From: an uncultured Eubacteriales bacterium
Lineage (GTDB): Bacteria > Bacillota > Clostridia > Oscillospirales > CAG-272
DNA: 19,544 bases
Reading direction: 5' to 3'
Assembly (NCBI GenBank): GCA_934401725.1
Contig: CAKRSS010000037.1
Span: forward strand, 1-19,544
Made by a program: the position numbers and the translations under genes
Part shown: one piece after another, positions 7,387 through 15,294 of the stretch
Numbering within the stretch: position 1 is the stretch's first letter
Layout of the letters: the number at the start of each line of letters is the position of its first letter
The notes under the pieces: generated by a model
What the model was told of the DNA's origin: nothing
What the model saw: the letters and a program-made list of their open reading frames with translations, nothing else
The model's database searches: none

Positions 7387-8087
7387 AAAGCTACCGTATC
7401 GCCATATGCGACGACGAGCCCGAGCAGTCGTCGGCGCTCCGCGAAATTGTTGACGGATGGGGCCGAATGACAGGCGCGGAGTGCCGCGTGTCGGTCTTTC
7501 CCAGCGCGGAGGCCTTCCGGTTTGCCTATGAGGACGACAGCGCGTACGACATTCTGCTTCTTGACGTCGAGATGAAGGGCATGACGGGCATCGAGCTTGC
7601 CCGTCGCCTGCGCGCGGAGGGCTGCCGCGCCGAGATTGTGTTCATAACCTCGCATTTTGAGTTTGTCGGCGAGGGGTACGAGGTGGACGCGCTGCATTAC
7701 CTGCAAAAGCCGGTGTCGGCGGAAAAGCTCTGCGCCGTGCTCGACCGCGCGGCGCAGAAGCTGGCCGTGGAGCCGCCCTTTGTCGTGCTGTCCTGCGACG
7801 GCGGGACGGTTAAGCTGTATGAGAGCGAGATTCTTTACGTCGAGTCGTTTCTGCACGACATTGTGATACACACGGCGGGGAGGAACCTACGTACAAAGGA
7901 GAGCATCTCCGCCTTTGCGGCGCGAGTCGGCGAGGACTTTTTCCGGGCGCACCGGTCGTACATTGTCAATCTCAAGGCCGTTGTGCGCATTGACCGCACG
8001 TCGGTGACGCTCGAGGGCGGCGCTGCGGTTCCGCTCGCACGCGGCAAATATGACGAGATAAACCGCGCGTTCATCGCGCGCAACTGA
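7383..8087 (+). CDS. LytTR-family (AgrA-like) response regulator
   Basis: The 234-residue protein has a receiver domain (about 1-120) and a LytTR DNA-binding domain (about 130-232). The phosphorylation pocket is intact: acidic pair Asp10/Asp11 in IAICDDEP, phospho-acceptor Asp61 in ILLLDVEM, Thr89 in VFITS and Lys109 in LQKP. The LytTR half shows IHTAGRNLRTKESI, FFRAHRSYIVNL and the terminal VPLARGKYDEINRAF, all typical of AgrA, ComE and BlpR-type regulators. These bind direct repeats spaced two helical turns apart and activate peptide, bacteriocin or transporter genes. The ATG sits 2 nt behind GAGGAG and overlaps the stop of the upstream membrane-protein gene. A likely target site lies at 8758-8813, upstream of the exporter genes. 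Confidence 0.93.
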   Translation: MKSYRIAICDDEPEQSSALREIVDGWGRMTGAECRVSVFPSAEAFRFAYEDDSAYDILLLDVEMKGMTGIELARRLRAEGCRAEIVFITSHFEFVGEGYEVDALHYLQKPVSAEKLCAVLDRAAQKLAVEPPFVVLSCDGGTVKLYESEILYVESFLHDIVIHTAGRNLRTKESISAFAARVGEDFFRAHRSYIVNLKAVVRIDRTSVTLEGGAAVPLARGKYDEINRAFIARN

Positions 8088-8095
8088 GGTACAAA

Positions 8096-8746
8096 ATGCT
8101 CAAACGAACCTATCTTAAGCTGGTCGAAATAGAAGAGGAGCAGGCGCGGCGGCATCTCGAGGAGGTGCGCAGTATACACGCCGAGATGAGAGGCTACAAG
8201 CACGATTTTCACCACCACCTCCAGGCGCTGAAGGGGCAGCTCGAGGCGGGCGAGGTCGACCGAGCGCTCTCCTACATCGAACAGCTTGACCGGAGTCTGC
8301 AAAACGTCGACACGCTGCTCAAAACCGGCAACGTGACCGTCGACGCCATTCTATCGGCCAAGCTCGCGCAGGCAAAGGCGGACGGGATTGCCGTCACGGT
8401 CGAGGCCGTCGTGCCGGACAGGCTGGCGCTGTCCGACCTTGAGCTGAGCATCGTCATCGGCAACCTGCTCGACAACGCCATCGAGGCCTGCCGCGAGGCG
8501 ACGGGCGGGAAATTCATCCGCCTCACTGTGCGCATGAAGGGAAAGATGATGTATTTCTACCTGCTCAACGCGGCGGGCAACAAAAAGCGCAAGGTCGGCT
8601 CGCTGTTCAGAACGGGCAAGACGGGCGCGCACGGCTTCGGCCTGCACCGCGCCGAGGCGATACTGAAAGCGCACGGCGGCTGGGTCAAGTTCAACAGCGA
8701 GCAGGGCGCGTTCACGTCCGAATTTCTTGTGCCAGCCGTGAATTAA
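8096..8746 (+). CDS. Sensor-less histidine kinase, SpoOB-type dimerisation plus GHKL ATPase
   Basis: The 216-residue kinase begins directly with a coiled-coil helix (LKLVEIEEEQARRHLEEVRS) and the HPK10-type phosphorylation box YKHDFHHHLQALK, with His36 the likely phospho-acceptor. The GHKL ATPase domain follows, with N-box NLLDNAIEACREA (Asn127) and G-box GAHGFGLHRAEAIL at 177-190. The G1 box is degenerate (LLNAAGNKK). AgrC, VirS and BlpH kinases normally carry five to seven N-terminal transmembrane helices; here none exists. The kinase must therefore be cytosolic or be recruited by a membrane partner, the obvious candidate being the 6874 product. The start ATG 8096 follows GAGGT at 8086-8090 and lies 8 nt after the regulator stop. 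It should phosphorylate the adjacent LytTR regulator. Confidence 0.88.
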   Translation: MLKRTYLKLVEIEEEQARRHLEEVRSIHAEMRGYKHDFHHHLQALKGQLEAGEVDRALSYIEQLDRSLQNVDTLLKTGNVTVDAILSAKLAQAKADGIAVTVEAVVPDRLALSDLELSIVIGNLLDNAIEACREATGGKFIRLTVRMKGKMMYFYLLNAAGNKKRKVGSLFRTGKTGAHGFGLHRAEAILKAHGGWVKFNSEQGAFTSEFLVPAVN

Positions 8747-8757
8747 GGCATCATCGC

Positions 8758-8813
8758 GCAATTCCGATGGTGCTTAAATGCAATTCGTGCACCGGTGAAT
8801 GCAATTGGTGCAC
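8758..8813 (+). promoter_or_regulatory. Phased direct repeats, probable LytTR regulator binding site
   Basis: AATGCAATTCGTGCAC (8777-8792) and AATGCAATTGGTGCAC (8798-8813) differ at one base and are offset by exactly 21 bp, two turns of the helix. A third, partial copy, GCAATTC, begins at 8758, a further 22 bp upstream. The second full repeat ends 5 bp before the -35 of the exporter promoter. Two direct repeats about 21 bp apart abutting a poor -35 is the known layout for AgrA/ComE/PlnD-type LytTR activators, and such a regulator is encoded 700 bp upstream. The sequence itself does not match a specific published LytTR motif that I can recall. Confidence 0.6.
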
Positions 8814-8827
8814 GAATTTTGTTTTTT
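8782..8827 (+). terminator. Possible intrinsic terminator of the kinase operon, overlapping the operator
   Basis: AATTCGTGCACC (8782-8793) and GGTGCACGAATT (8807-8818) form a perfect 12-bp stem with a 13-nt loop, followed by TTGTTTTTT (8819-8827). This would end the kinase transcript. The stem uses the same bases as the direct repeats, because GTGCAC is self-complementary. Confidence 0.6.
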
Positions 8828-8847
8828 CGACGCGGGCGTGGTATACT
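8819..8847 (+). promoter_or_regulatory. Promoter of the ABC exporter pair, weak -35
   Basis: The -10 TATACT (8842-8847) is good, but 17 nt upstream the -35 is only TTGTTT (8819-8824). A strong -10 with a poor -35 directly behind phased repeats suggests an activator-dependent promoter. Transcription should begin near 8854. Confidence 0.6.
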
Positions 8848-8878
8848 GTGCTCACAACAGAGAAGGGAGCGACAAACC

Positions 8879-10726
8879 TTGAAGGACAAACAGAAAAAGA
8901 AAAAGCCGTATAGCAGCGTGTGGAGCAACGTGATATGGAGCTTTCGTGAAATGCTGCGCCAGACGCCGGCGGCCTTCTGGCTTCTTTTGCTCGGCGTGCC
9001 GCTTGCGGTGTTTACCGCCTGGGCCAAGATAAAGCTGCCGGCGCTGGTCGTGTCGGAGGTGGTGACGGGGCAGCCGTTTGTGCATGCGGCGACGGTTGTC
9101 GGCGCACTCATCGGCGCGCTGCTGCTGTCCGACGTGCTCGGTGACTTTATCTCGACGGTCGTCGGCGCGTACGAGAGCAAATACCGCTACCGCCAGTGCG
9201 TACGGCTGCAGGAAAAATCGATGACCTGCTTCTATCAGACCTACGAAAAAAAGTCGACGCATGACCTCGCCGACCGCGCATTTCAGGCAAACATGATGTC
9301 ATACGGCCGCGTGCAGCTGCTCGAGGTGCCGGAGCAGAGCGTCAGGCTGCTTCAGAGCGTGATCTGCTACGGCCTGTTCGGGACTATAATTTCGTTCGCA
9401 AGCCCGTGGCTGGCGTTGTTTCTGACGGTGACGCCGGTTGTCAACTGGTTTTTTGTCCGGGCGTATCAGAATTATGAGTACAGCACAAGGGGCGAGCGCG
9501 CGGGAATTCACCGTAAGAGAAGCTACGTGTCAAAGCGCGCTGCGGATTTCACCGCCGCCAAGGACATAAGAATTTACGGTATGTCTGGGTGGCTGCGTCA
9601 GGTATTTGACGACCTGTTCGACCAGGATATAGAATGGAAAAAGCGGCTCAATATCCGCAAATTTTTGTCCCGGCTGCCCGACCTCTGCGTCATACTCATA
9701 CGCGACGGCGCGGCGTACGCGGTGCTCATCGCCATGTCGGTGCAGGGAAAAATAAGCGTCGACCAGTTTGTGATGTACTTTGCGGCAATATCGGGCTTTG
9801 CCGGTCATATAAGCGACATTCTCTCGTCGTGGATAGATATGCATGCGGCCAGCCTCAACGTCTGCGACTTCCGCGAGTACATGGATCTGCCGGAGGAGGA
9901 CGGTTCCGGCCGCGCCTGTGCCGACGACCACATCTCGTACGCGCCCGAGATTACGTTTGACCACGTCTCCTTCCGCTACGACGGCGCGGAGGAGGACACG
10001 ATACGCGATATTTCCCTCACCCTTCATCCCGGCGAGCGGGTGGCGCTGGTCGGCATCAACGGCGCGGGCAAAACGACGCTTGTCAAGCTGCTCTGCGGGC
10101 TGTACCGGCCGACGTCGGGCGAGATACGCATAGACGGCGTACCGGTGGACGACTTTCACCGCGCCGATTACTACCGGCTGTTCTCACCCGTCTTTCAGAA
10201 CGTTCGAACCGCGTTTTTCTCGCTTGCCGAGACGGTGGCCGCGGCGGGCGGCGACAGAGTCGACCGCGCCCGCGCCGAGCAGTGTATGCGCCGCGCGGGA
10301 CTGGGCCGCAAGCTGGACTCGCTGCCGGATGGCATTGACACAAAGCTCGATAAGCAGGTCAACAAGGACGGCATCGCGCTGTCCGGCGGCGAGGCGCAAA
10401 AGCTTGTGATGGCGCGCGCGCTCTACAAGGACGCGCCCGTGCTCGTCCTCGACGAGCCGACGGCGGCGCTCGACCCCATCGCGGAAAACGAAATTTACAT
10501 GCAATACCGCGACATGACCGGCGGCAAAACCTCGCTGTTCATATCGCACCGGCTGGCGTCCACGCGCTTCTGCGACCGCATCCTCTACCTTGATCACGGA
10601 AAAATCACCGAGGAGGGCACGCACGACGAGCTGATAGCGCGGGGCGGGGAATACGCAAGGCTTTTCGAGATACAGAGCTGCTGGTATCGCGACGATTACA
10701 GGGGGGAGAGCTGTGATGAAGCTTAA
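8879..10726 (+). CDS. ABC exporter half-transporter (fused TMD-NBD), subunit 1
   Basis: The start is taken as TTG 8879 because GAAGGGAG (8862-8869) precedes it; the frame also opens at GTG 8795, but that lies upstream of the promoter. The 615-residue protein has a six-helix exporter membrane domain (about 20-330) and a complete nucleotide-binding domain: Walker A GINGAGKTT (about 392), Q-loop FSPVFQN, signature LSGGEAQK (about 501), Walker B VLVLDEPTAALD with catalytic Glu526, and the switch His in FISHRLAS. The signature is SGGEAQK rather than SGGQ, as in a clostridial subgroup of exporters, and both ATP sites appear competent. No peptidase C39 domain is present, so leader cleavage is not expected. 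It overlaps the next ABC gene by 11 nt. The likely role is a heterodimeric exporter; the substrate is unknown. Confidence 0.9.
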   Translation: MKDKQKKKKPYSSVWSNVIWSFREMLRQTPAAFWLLLLGVPLAVFTAWAKIKLPALVVSEVVTGQPFVHAATVVGALIGALLLSDVLGDFISTVVGAYESKYRYRQCVRLQEKSMTCFYQTYEKKSTHDLADRAFQANMMSYGRVQLLEVPEQSVRLLQSVICYGLFGTIISFASPWLALFLTVTPVVNWFFVRAYQNYEYSTRGERAGIHRKRSYVSKRAADFTAAKDIRIYGMSGWLRQVFDDLFDQDIEWKKRLNIRKFLSRLPDLCVILIRDGAAYAVLIAMSVQGKISVDQFVMYFAAISGFAGHISDILSSWIDMHAASLNVCDFREYMDLPEEDGSGRACADDHISYAPEITFDHVSFRYDGAEEDTIRDISLTLHPGERVALVGINGAGKTTLVKLLCGLYRPTSGEIRIDGVPVDDFHRADYYRLFSPVFQNVRTAFFSLAETVAAAGGDRVDRARAEQCMRRAGLGRKLDSLPDGIDTKLDKQVNKDGIALSGGEAQKLVMARALYKDAPVLVLDEPTAALDPIAENEIYMQYRDMTGGKTSLFISHRLASTRFCDRILYLDHGKITEEGTHDELIARGGEYARLFEIQSCWYRDDYRGESCDEA

Positions 10727-12527
10727 GGAACATATAAATATCAGTCGGCGGCTGATAAAGCTGCAATACTCGCTCAGCCGCCGCCATATGTGGGCGACGA
10801 TCATTCGCAGCGTCGTGACGGCGCTCAAGCCCTATGTGCCGATATACTTTTCCGCGCTGCTCATTGACGCGCTGGTGTCGGGTGCGCCGCTCGGACGGCT
10901 CGTGCTTTACGCCTCGCTGACGGTGGGACTCTCCTCCGCTATGCTTGTGATTAAGCATTGGCTGACGGTTCAGGTAAACACCGGCGAGAGCGAGGGCGTG
11001 CGGAGAAACGAGTGGCGGTATGCCGAGAAAGCCATGGAAATGGCCTATTCATCCATCGAGGACCGCGACGTCTCGCTGCTGTGCGAGAGGGTAAAGTCCG
11101 AGACGAACACGGGGTACACGCTTTTTTATCCCATTGAATGCATCACCAAGGCTGTGTCGTCGATAGTGAGCATCGCGGCCTCGCTTGCGCTGACGGTTTC
11201 GTTTTTTGCCGCGGGGGCGATTGAGACGTGGATGAAGCTGGCGTTTGTCGGCGGCGTCATACTGACGGTGGCAGTGCGCACGCTGATAAACAAAAAATCG
11301 GCTGAAATACAGCTGAAATTCTACTCCGACGTCACGCCCATAAACCTGATGCTCTCAAAGCACAGCGAATATGTCGACGATTACACCAGCGGCATGGACA
11401 TACGCCTCTACGGCATGGAGAGCCTTATGGCGGACTTCGCCTCCGATATGTTCGGCCGGGTGTGCAGTGAGGAGAAAAAGATGAGCTTCCGTGCGGCGGG
11501 GCTGAACCTCGTGGCGCAGGTCATGAATTACGCGCTGAAATTCGGGGTGTACATGATACTCATCAGCGCGGCGCTGTCCGGCGGGCTGACGGTGGGCTCG
11601 ATTGCAAAGTACGTCTCCTGTGTCATGCTCATGATGACGGCGATTTCCGGCCTTGTCACCGCGGCGCAGCTGTCCGCGGTGAACCACGACTACTCGAAGC
11701 GCTATTTCTCCTATTTCGACATCCCGAACGACATGTACAAGGGCACGCTGTCGGTAGAAAAGCGGGACGATAACGAGTATTACGTCGAGTTTCGCGACGT
11801 GTCCTTCAGGTATCCGAACACCGAGGCGTACGCGCTGCGGCACGTGAGCCTGCGGTTCCGCGTGGGCGAGAAGCTGGCCGTCGTCGGCATGAACGGAAGC
11901 GGCAAGACCACCTTTATCAAGCTGCTCTGCCGCCTCTACGATCCGACCGAGGGCGAGATACTGCTCAACGGCGTCGATATACGCAAGTACGACTATGACG
12001 AGTACATGTCCATCTTCTCGGTCGTCTTCCAGGACTTCCGGCTGTTCGCCTTCCCGCTCGGGCAGAACGTGGCGGCGGGGGCGGAGTACGACGCCGACCG
12101 CGTGCGCGACTGTCTCGCTAAGGCGGGCTTCGGCGAGCGCCTCGACAGCCTGCCGGACGGCCTCGACACGCCGCTCTACAAGGAATATTCCAAGGACGGC
12201 GTCGAGATTTCGGGCGGCGAGGCGCAGAAAATCGCGCTTGCGCGCGCGCTGTACAAAAACGCGCCCTTCATCGTCCTCGACGAGCCGACGGCGGCGCTTG
12301 ACCCCGTCTCCGAGTACGAGGTGTACAGCAATTTCAACCGCATCTCGGGTGGCAAAACGGCGATATACATCAGTCATCGCCTCGCCTCCTGCCGCTTCTG
12401 CGACGAGATACTCGTCTTTGACGGGGGCAGCGTCGTTCAGCACGGCACGCACGAGGCGCTGCTCGCCGAGAGCGGCGGCAAATACGCCGAGCTGTGGGTG
12501 GCGCAGGCGCAGTATTATAAGGAATAA
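10716..12527 (+). CDS. ABC exporter half-transporter (fused TMD-NBD), subunit 2
   Basis: ATG 10716 lies 7 nt after GGGGGGAG (10701-10708) and overlaps the end of the first ABC gene, pointing to equimolar production. The 603-residue protein has the same architecture: a membrane domain over roughly 20-330, then an NBD with Walker A GMNGSGKTT (about 391), signature ISGGEAQK (about 498), Walker B FIVLDEPTAALD (Glu523) and YISHRLAS. The conserved Glu and His mean this site is not degenerate, unlike in many heterodimeric exporters of the LmrCD or TM287/288 kind. It shares the unusual SGGEAQK signature and the FCD-ILxxDxG block with subunit 1, consistent with an old gene duplication. A strong terminator follows the stop. 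Export of a peptide, lipid or drug in response to the upstream two-component system is inferred. Confidence 0.9.
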   Translation: MKLKEHINISRRLIKLQYSLSRRHMWATIIRSVVTALKPYVPIYFSALLIDALVSGAPLGRLVLYASLTVGLSSAMLVIKHWLTVQVNTGESEGVRRNEWRYAEKAMEMAYSSIEDRDVSLLCERVKSETNTGYTLFYPIECITKAVSSIVSIAASLALTVSFFAAGAIETWMKLAFVGGVILTVAVRTLINKKSAEIQLKFYSDVTPINLMLSKHSEYVDDYTSGMDIRLYGMESLMADFASDMFGRVCSEEKKMSFRAAGLNLVAQVMNYALKFGVYMILISAALSGGLTVGSIAKYVSCVMLMMTAISGLVTAAQLSAVNHDYSKRYFSYFDIPNDMYKGTLSVEKRDDNEYYVEFRDVSFRYPNTEAYALRHVSLRFRVGEKLAVVGMNGSGKTTFIKLLCRLYDPTEGEILLNGVDIRKYDYDEYMSIFSVVFQDFRLFAFPLGQNVAAGAEYDADRVRDCLAKAGFGERLDSLPDGLDTPLYKEYSKDGVEISGGEAQKIALARALYKNAPFIVLDEPTAALDPVSEYEVYSNFNRISGGKTAIYISHRLASCRFCDEILVFDGGSVVQHGTHEALLAESGGKYAELWVAQAQYYKE

Positions 12528-12541
12528 CCGTATTTTCCCCG

Positions 12542-12571
12542 GCAGGGCAGACGCGCGTCTGCCCTGCTTTT
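12542..12571 (+). terminator. Intrinsic terminator of the ABC exporter operon
   Basis: GCAGGGCAGACGC is followed directly by its reverse complement GCGTCTGCCCTGC, a 26-bp perfect palindrome, then TTTT. It starts 15 nt after the stop codon. Confidence 0.9.
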
Positions 12572-12599
12572 GGCATCGCAAAAATCGGGGCAAAGTGTC

Positions 12600-12633
12600 T
12601 TGATTTTTGGTGCGAAGTATATTATAATATAAT
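12600..12633 (+). promoter_or_regulatory. Promoter of the deaminase-lipoprotein-rimI-tsaD operon
   Basis: TTGATT (12600-12605), a 17-nt spacer and a perfect TATAAT (12623-12628) are present. A second overlapping TATAAT lies at 12628-12633. The -10 is about 35 nt upstream of the start codon. Confidence 0.8.
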
Positions 12634-12662
12634 AGAGTTATTATCAAAACCGGAGGATTGCC

Positions 12663-13151
12663 ATGAAAAGAGTCAGCAAAGATAATTATTACCTCGACAT
12701 CGCCGAGACGGTCGCCGAGCGCAGCACCTGCCTGCGCAAAAAGTACGGCGCGATTATAGTCAAGAACGACGTCATAGTCTCGACCGGCTACAACGGCGCG
12801 CCCCGCGGCCGCAAAAACTGCAACGATCTTCAGTTCTGCATGCGCGATAAGCTGAACATACCGCGCGGCGAGCGCTATGAGATGTGCCGCTCGGTTCACT
12901 CCGAGGCCAACGCCATAATCGCCGCCCCGCGCGAGCAGATGCTCGGCTCGACTCTTTATATGGCCTGCGTTTCGCCCGAGGACGGCTCGCTCGTCCCCGG
13001 AACCACATCCTGCATGATGTGCAAGCGGCAGATTATAAACGCAGGTATCAGCCGCGTCGTCATACGCGACACGCACGAGGACTACCGCGTCGTCAACGTC
13101 AACGACTGGATTGAGGACGACGACTCGCTTTCCGGAAACTTCGGTTATTGA
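12663..13151 (+). CDS. dCMP deaminase family protein (ComEB-like)
   Basis: The 162-residue protein matches zinc-dependent deoxycytidylate deaminases, which convert dCMP to dUMP for thymidylate synthesis; the clostridial homologues are often named ComE operon protein 2. The zinc site is complete: His79 and proton-shuttling Glu81 in VHSEANAI, then Cys117 and Cys120 in SCMMCKRQI. The N-terminal block SKDNYYLDIAETVAERSTC and the substrate loop GYNGAPRG are also diagnostic. The length is normal. ATG 12663 follows GGAGG (12652-12656). It is the first gene of a probable four-gene operon with short gaps (18, 10 and 9 nt), although deaminase and tsaD have no shared pathway. No comEA or comEC is present here, so a competence role should not be assumed. 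Confidence 0.92.
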   Translation: MKRVSKDNYYLDIAETVAERSTCLRKKYGAIIVKNDVIVSTGYNGAPRGRKNCNDLQFCMRDKLNIPRGERYEMCRSVHSEANAIIAAPREQMLGSTLYMACVSPEDGSLVPGTTSCMMCKRQIINAGISRVVIRDTHEDYRVVNVNDWIEDDDSLSGNFGY

Positions 13152-13169
13152 TGTCCGATGGGAGATAAA

Positions 13170-13787
13170 ATGAGAGCCTTCAAACTGCTGACCGTGGCGC
13201 TCGTATGCCTGCTTGTGCTGTGCTCCTGCGTCAACACGCTGAATTACGATAAGACCGAAAACATATTCACCGACAAAAAGACGGGCGTCCGATACACCGA
13301 CGCGCCCTCCTGCTACGAGTCGCGCGAGGTGGGCGACAAGTATGCCGCCTGGAAAAACGATTACGCCACCGTCGATTTCTACACCATGGACGGCGCCGAC
13401 CCGCGGCTCTGGCTGACCGAGGAGGGTGGGATTGTCTTTTACGACGTCGACCACGTCACGCTGCCCGAGCTCTCCGAGATGGAGATAAGTGAGGTGCTGA
13501 TCTGCGTCGAGGGCGACGCGCTGTACGCTGTCGCTGAGATAAAGTCTGCCGAGCACATAAGCGCCCTCACCGCGCTGTGGGAGACCGGCGAGAGCACCGA
13601 GTACACCGGCATGACGCCGTCGAGCCACTACCGCATAAAGTTTGTTTCGGAAAAGTACCCATTCCTTTACTTCAGCCTGATTTACGTCGAGTATTCGGAC
13701 GGAGCCTATCTTTACTGCCGCGACACGGGGCGCTGCATCCCCGCCGGCGACATCATCCGCGGCTACCTTGACGGCTCGCTTGACTGA
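13170..13787 (+). CDS. Small lipoprotein of unknown function
   Basis: ATG 13170 is chosen over ATG 13158 because GGGAG (13160-13164) then lies correctly ahead and the signal peptide starts cleanly as MRAFKLLTVALVCLLVLCSC. The lipobox LCSC gives a lipidated Cys20, so the mature protein of about 185 residues should be tethered to the outer face of the membrane. I recognise no family. The mature part is acidic and rich in aromatic residues, with segments such as YKNDYATVDFYTMD-like (actual: WKNDYATVDFYTMDG), VIFYDVDHVTLPEL-like strands and PFLYFSLIYVEYSDGAYLY, suggesting a compact beta-rich fold. It sits 18 nt after the deaminase gene and 10 nt before rimI, so it is co-transcribed with housekeeping genes; nothing links it functionally to them. 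Confidence 0.8.
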   Translation: MRAFKLLTVALVCLLVLCSCVNTLNYDKTENIFTDKKTGVRYTDAPSCYESREVGDKYAAWKNDYATVDFYTMDGADPRLWLTEEGGIVFYDVDHVTLPELSEMEISEVLICVEGDALYAVAEIKSAEHISALTALWETGESTEYTGMTPSSHYRIKFVSEKYPFLYFSLIYVEYSDGAYLYCRDTGRCIPAGDIIRGYLDGSLD

Positions 13788-13797
13788 CGGTGCGCTG

Positions 13798-14259
13798 ATG
13801 ACGCTTGAAACATTTTCGTCCTCTCACTGTGCCCTTGCGGCGGAGATCGAGCGGATGTGCTTCTCCGAGCCGTGGACGGGGGCGGGACTTTCCATGTTTA
13901 CGCGTGAGGGCGGAATGGGCGTCGCCTGCCTTGAGGGCGGGCGGCTCGCCGCCTACGCCTGCATGACATACGTGCTCGACGAGGGCGAGATAGTCACCGT
14001 CGCCACGCACCCCGATTTTCGTCGGCGCGGACTTGCACGCCGGACACTCGCGCGGCTGTGCGAGGACGCCGCGGCGCGCGGCATATTGACGCTGACGTTG
14101 GAGGTTCGCGAGTCGAACGCTCCGGCGCGCGCGCTTTACGCGTCGGAGGGCTTCCGCGAGGTCGGGCGACGGCGCGGCTTTTACGCGCTCCCGCGCGAGG
14201 ACGCGATAGTAATGCAGAAAACCTTGGGCGACCAGCCTGCAATAACGGACAGAGGTTGA
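13798..14259 (+). CDS. rimI: GNAT N-acetyltransferase, RimI-like
   Basis: RimI acetylates the N-terminal alanine of ribosomal protein S18; related GNATs sit next to tsaD in many Bacillota. The 153-residue product shows the GNAT signature: strand with DEGEIVTVATHPDFRRRGLA (residues 61-80), where RRRGLA is the acetyl-CoA phosphate-binding loop, then LTLEVRESNAPARALYASEG (98-117) and VGRRRGFYALPREDAIVMQK, with the conserved catalytic-region Tyr129. ATG 13798 fits the family N-terminus; no strong ribosome site is seen, so translation may depend on coupling to the upstream gene, 10 nt away. A TTG at 13768 would add ten unconserved residues inside the lipoprotein gene. tsaD follows after 9 nt, which supports the RimI name over a generic acetyltransferase. 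Confidence 0.87.
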   Translation: MTLETFSSSHCALAAEIERMCFSEPWTGAGLSMFTREGGMGVACLEGGRLAAYACMTYVLDEGEIVTVATHPDFRRRGLARRTLARLCEDAAARGILTLTLEVRESNAPARALYASEGFREVGRRRGFYALPREDAIVMQKTLGDQPAITDRG

Positions 14260-14268
14260 TATATAATA

Positions 14269-15270
14269 ATGTACATTTTGGGAATCGAAAGCTCGTGCGA
14301 TGAGACGTCGGCGGCTGTCGTCGAGATGGGCGACGGCGTGCGGCGCATCGCTTCAAATATTGTTGCCTCGCAGATCGAGACGCATAGGCTGTACGGCGGC
14401 GTTGTGCCCGAGATAGCCAGTCGCGCGCACATCGAGGCCATCAGCGGCATAACCTACGAGGCGCTTGAGACGGCGGGCGTCACGCTCGCCGACATCGGCG
14501 CGGTGGCGGTGACGTCGCACCCAGGCCTTATCGGCGCGCTGCTGGTTGGGGTCAACTTTGCGAAGTCGCTCGCCTATGCGAACAACATTCCGCTCGTGCC
14601 AGTCGACCACATAAAGGCGCACACCGCGGCCGCCTACCTTGCCGACCGCTCGCTTGAGCCGCCGTTTCTGGCGCTCGTTGTGTCGGGCGGACATACGTCG
14701 TTTTACCGTGTGAGGAGCTACACGGACTTCGAGGAGATAGGCACCACGCGCGACGACGCGGCGGGCGAGGCGTTCGACAAAATCGGGCGCGTCATAGGAC
14801 TGCCCTATCCCGGAGGCGCGGCCATCGATCGCCTCGCCTACGAGGGAGATCCGCACGCCATACCGCTGCCCTCCCCGGCGCTGCCCGGCGACACGCTGGA
14901 CATGTCCTTCAGCGGAATCAAGACAGCGGCGCTCAACTACATAAATTCGCGTACCCAGCAGGGGCTGCCCATCCCCCGTGCCGACCTCGCGGCCTCCTAC
15001 ACGCACGCTATCGTGGCGGCGATAGTCAAGAAGGCCGAGGCCGCGCTTGAGGCGAGCGGCGAGCACAGACTCGTGCTCGCGGGCGGCGTCGCGGCAAACT
15101 CGCATCTGCGCTCGGCGCTCGACCGTATGTGCCAGCGACACGGGGTGCTTATGTCCATGCCGCAGGTCTCGCTGTGTGGTGACAATGCCGCAATGGTGGC
15201 AACCGCGGGATATTTTGACTACCTCGACGGGCATTTTGTCGGGACGGAGCTCAACGCGTCCGCCACATAA
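14269..15270 (+). CDS. tsaD: tRNA threonylcarbamoyladenosine transferase TsaD
   Basis: TsaD, with TsaB and TsaE, transfers the threonylcarbamoyl group to A37 of ANN-decoding tRNAs, an essential step in most bacteria. The 333-residue protein carries the ASKHA-fold signatures: ILGIESSCDETSAAVV at the N-terminus, VPEIASRAHIE, the metal-binding HxxxH at His114/His118 in VDHIKAHTAAAYL, LVVSGGHTSFY, DDAAGEAFDKIGR, PGGAAIDRLA, FSGIKTA and LAGGVAANSHLR. All are intact. The start ATG 14269 follows AGAGG at 14251-14255, a rather long 13-nt spacing that overlaps the rimI stop. tsaB and tsaE are not in the window, so the usual tsaE-tsaB-rimI-tsaD cluster is broken here, with a deaminase and a lipoprotein gene in their place. 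Confidence 0.97.
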   Translation: MYILGIESSCDETSAAVVEMGDGVRRIASNIVASQIETHRLYGGVVPEIASRAHIEAISGITYEALETAGVTLADIGAVAVTSHPGLIGALLVGVNFAKSLAYANNIPLVPVDHIKAHTAAAYLADRSLEPPFLALVVSGGHTSFYRVRSYTDFEEIGTTRDDAAGEAFDKIGRVIGLPYPGGAAIDRLAYEGDPHAIPLPSPALPGDTLDMSFSGIKTAALNYINSRTQQGLPIPRADLAASYTHAIVAAIVKKAEAALEASGEHRLVLAGGVAANSHLRSALDRMCQRHGVLMSMPQVSLCGDNAAMVATAGYFDYLDGHFVGTELNASAT

Positions 15271-15294
15271 ATATCACAATTCAAAAAAACAAGG

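Noticed and set aside
8795..8878. GTG start at 8795 for the first ABC gene
   Set aside because: It lies upstream of the -10 at 8842 and inside the repeat/terminator region; the TTG at 8879 has a good ribosome site.
11355..13628. A 757-codon minus-strand open frame
   Set aside because: It runs antisense across the second ABC gene, a terminator, the deaminase and part of the lipoprotein, all of which have clear family motifs. It is a shadow of high GC content.
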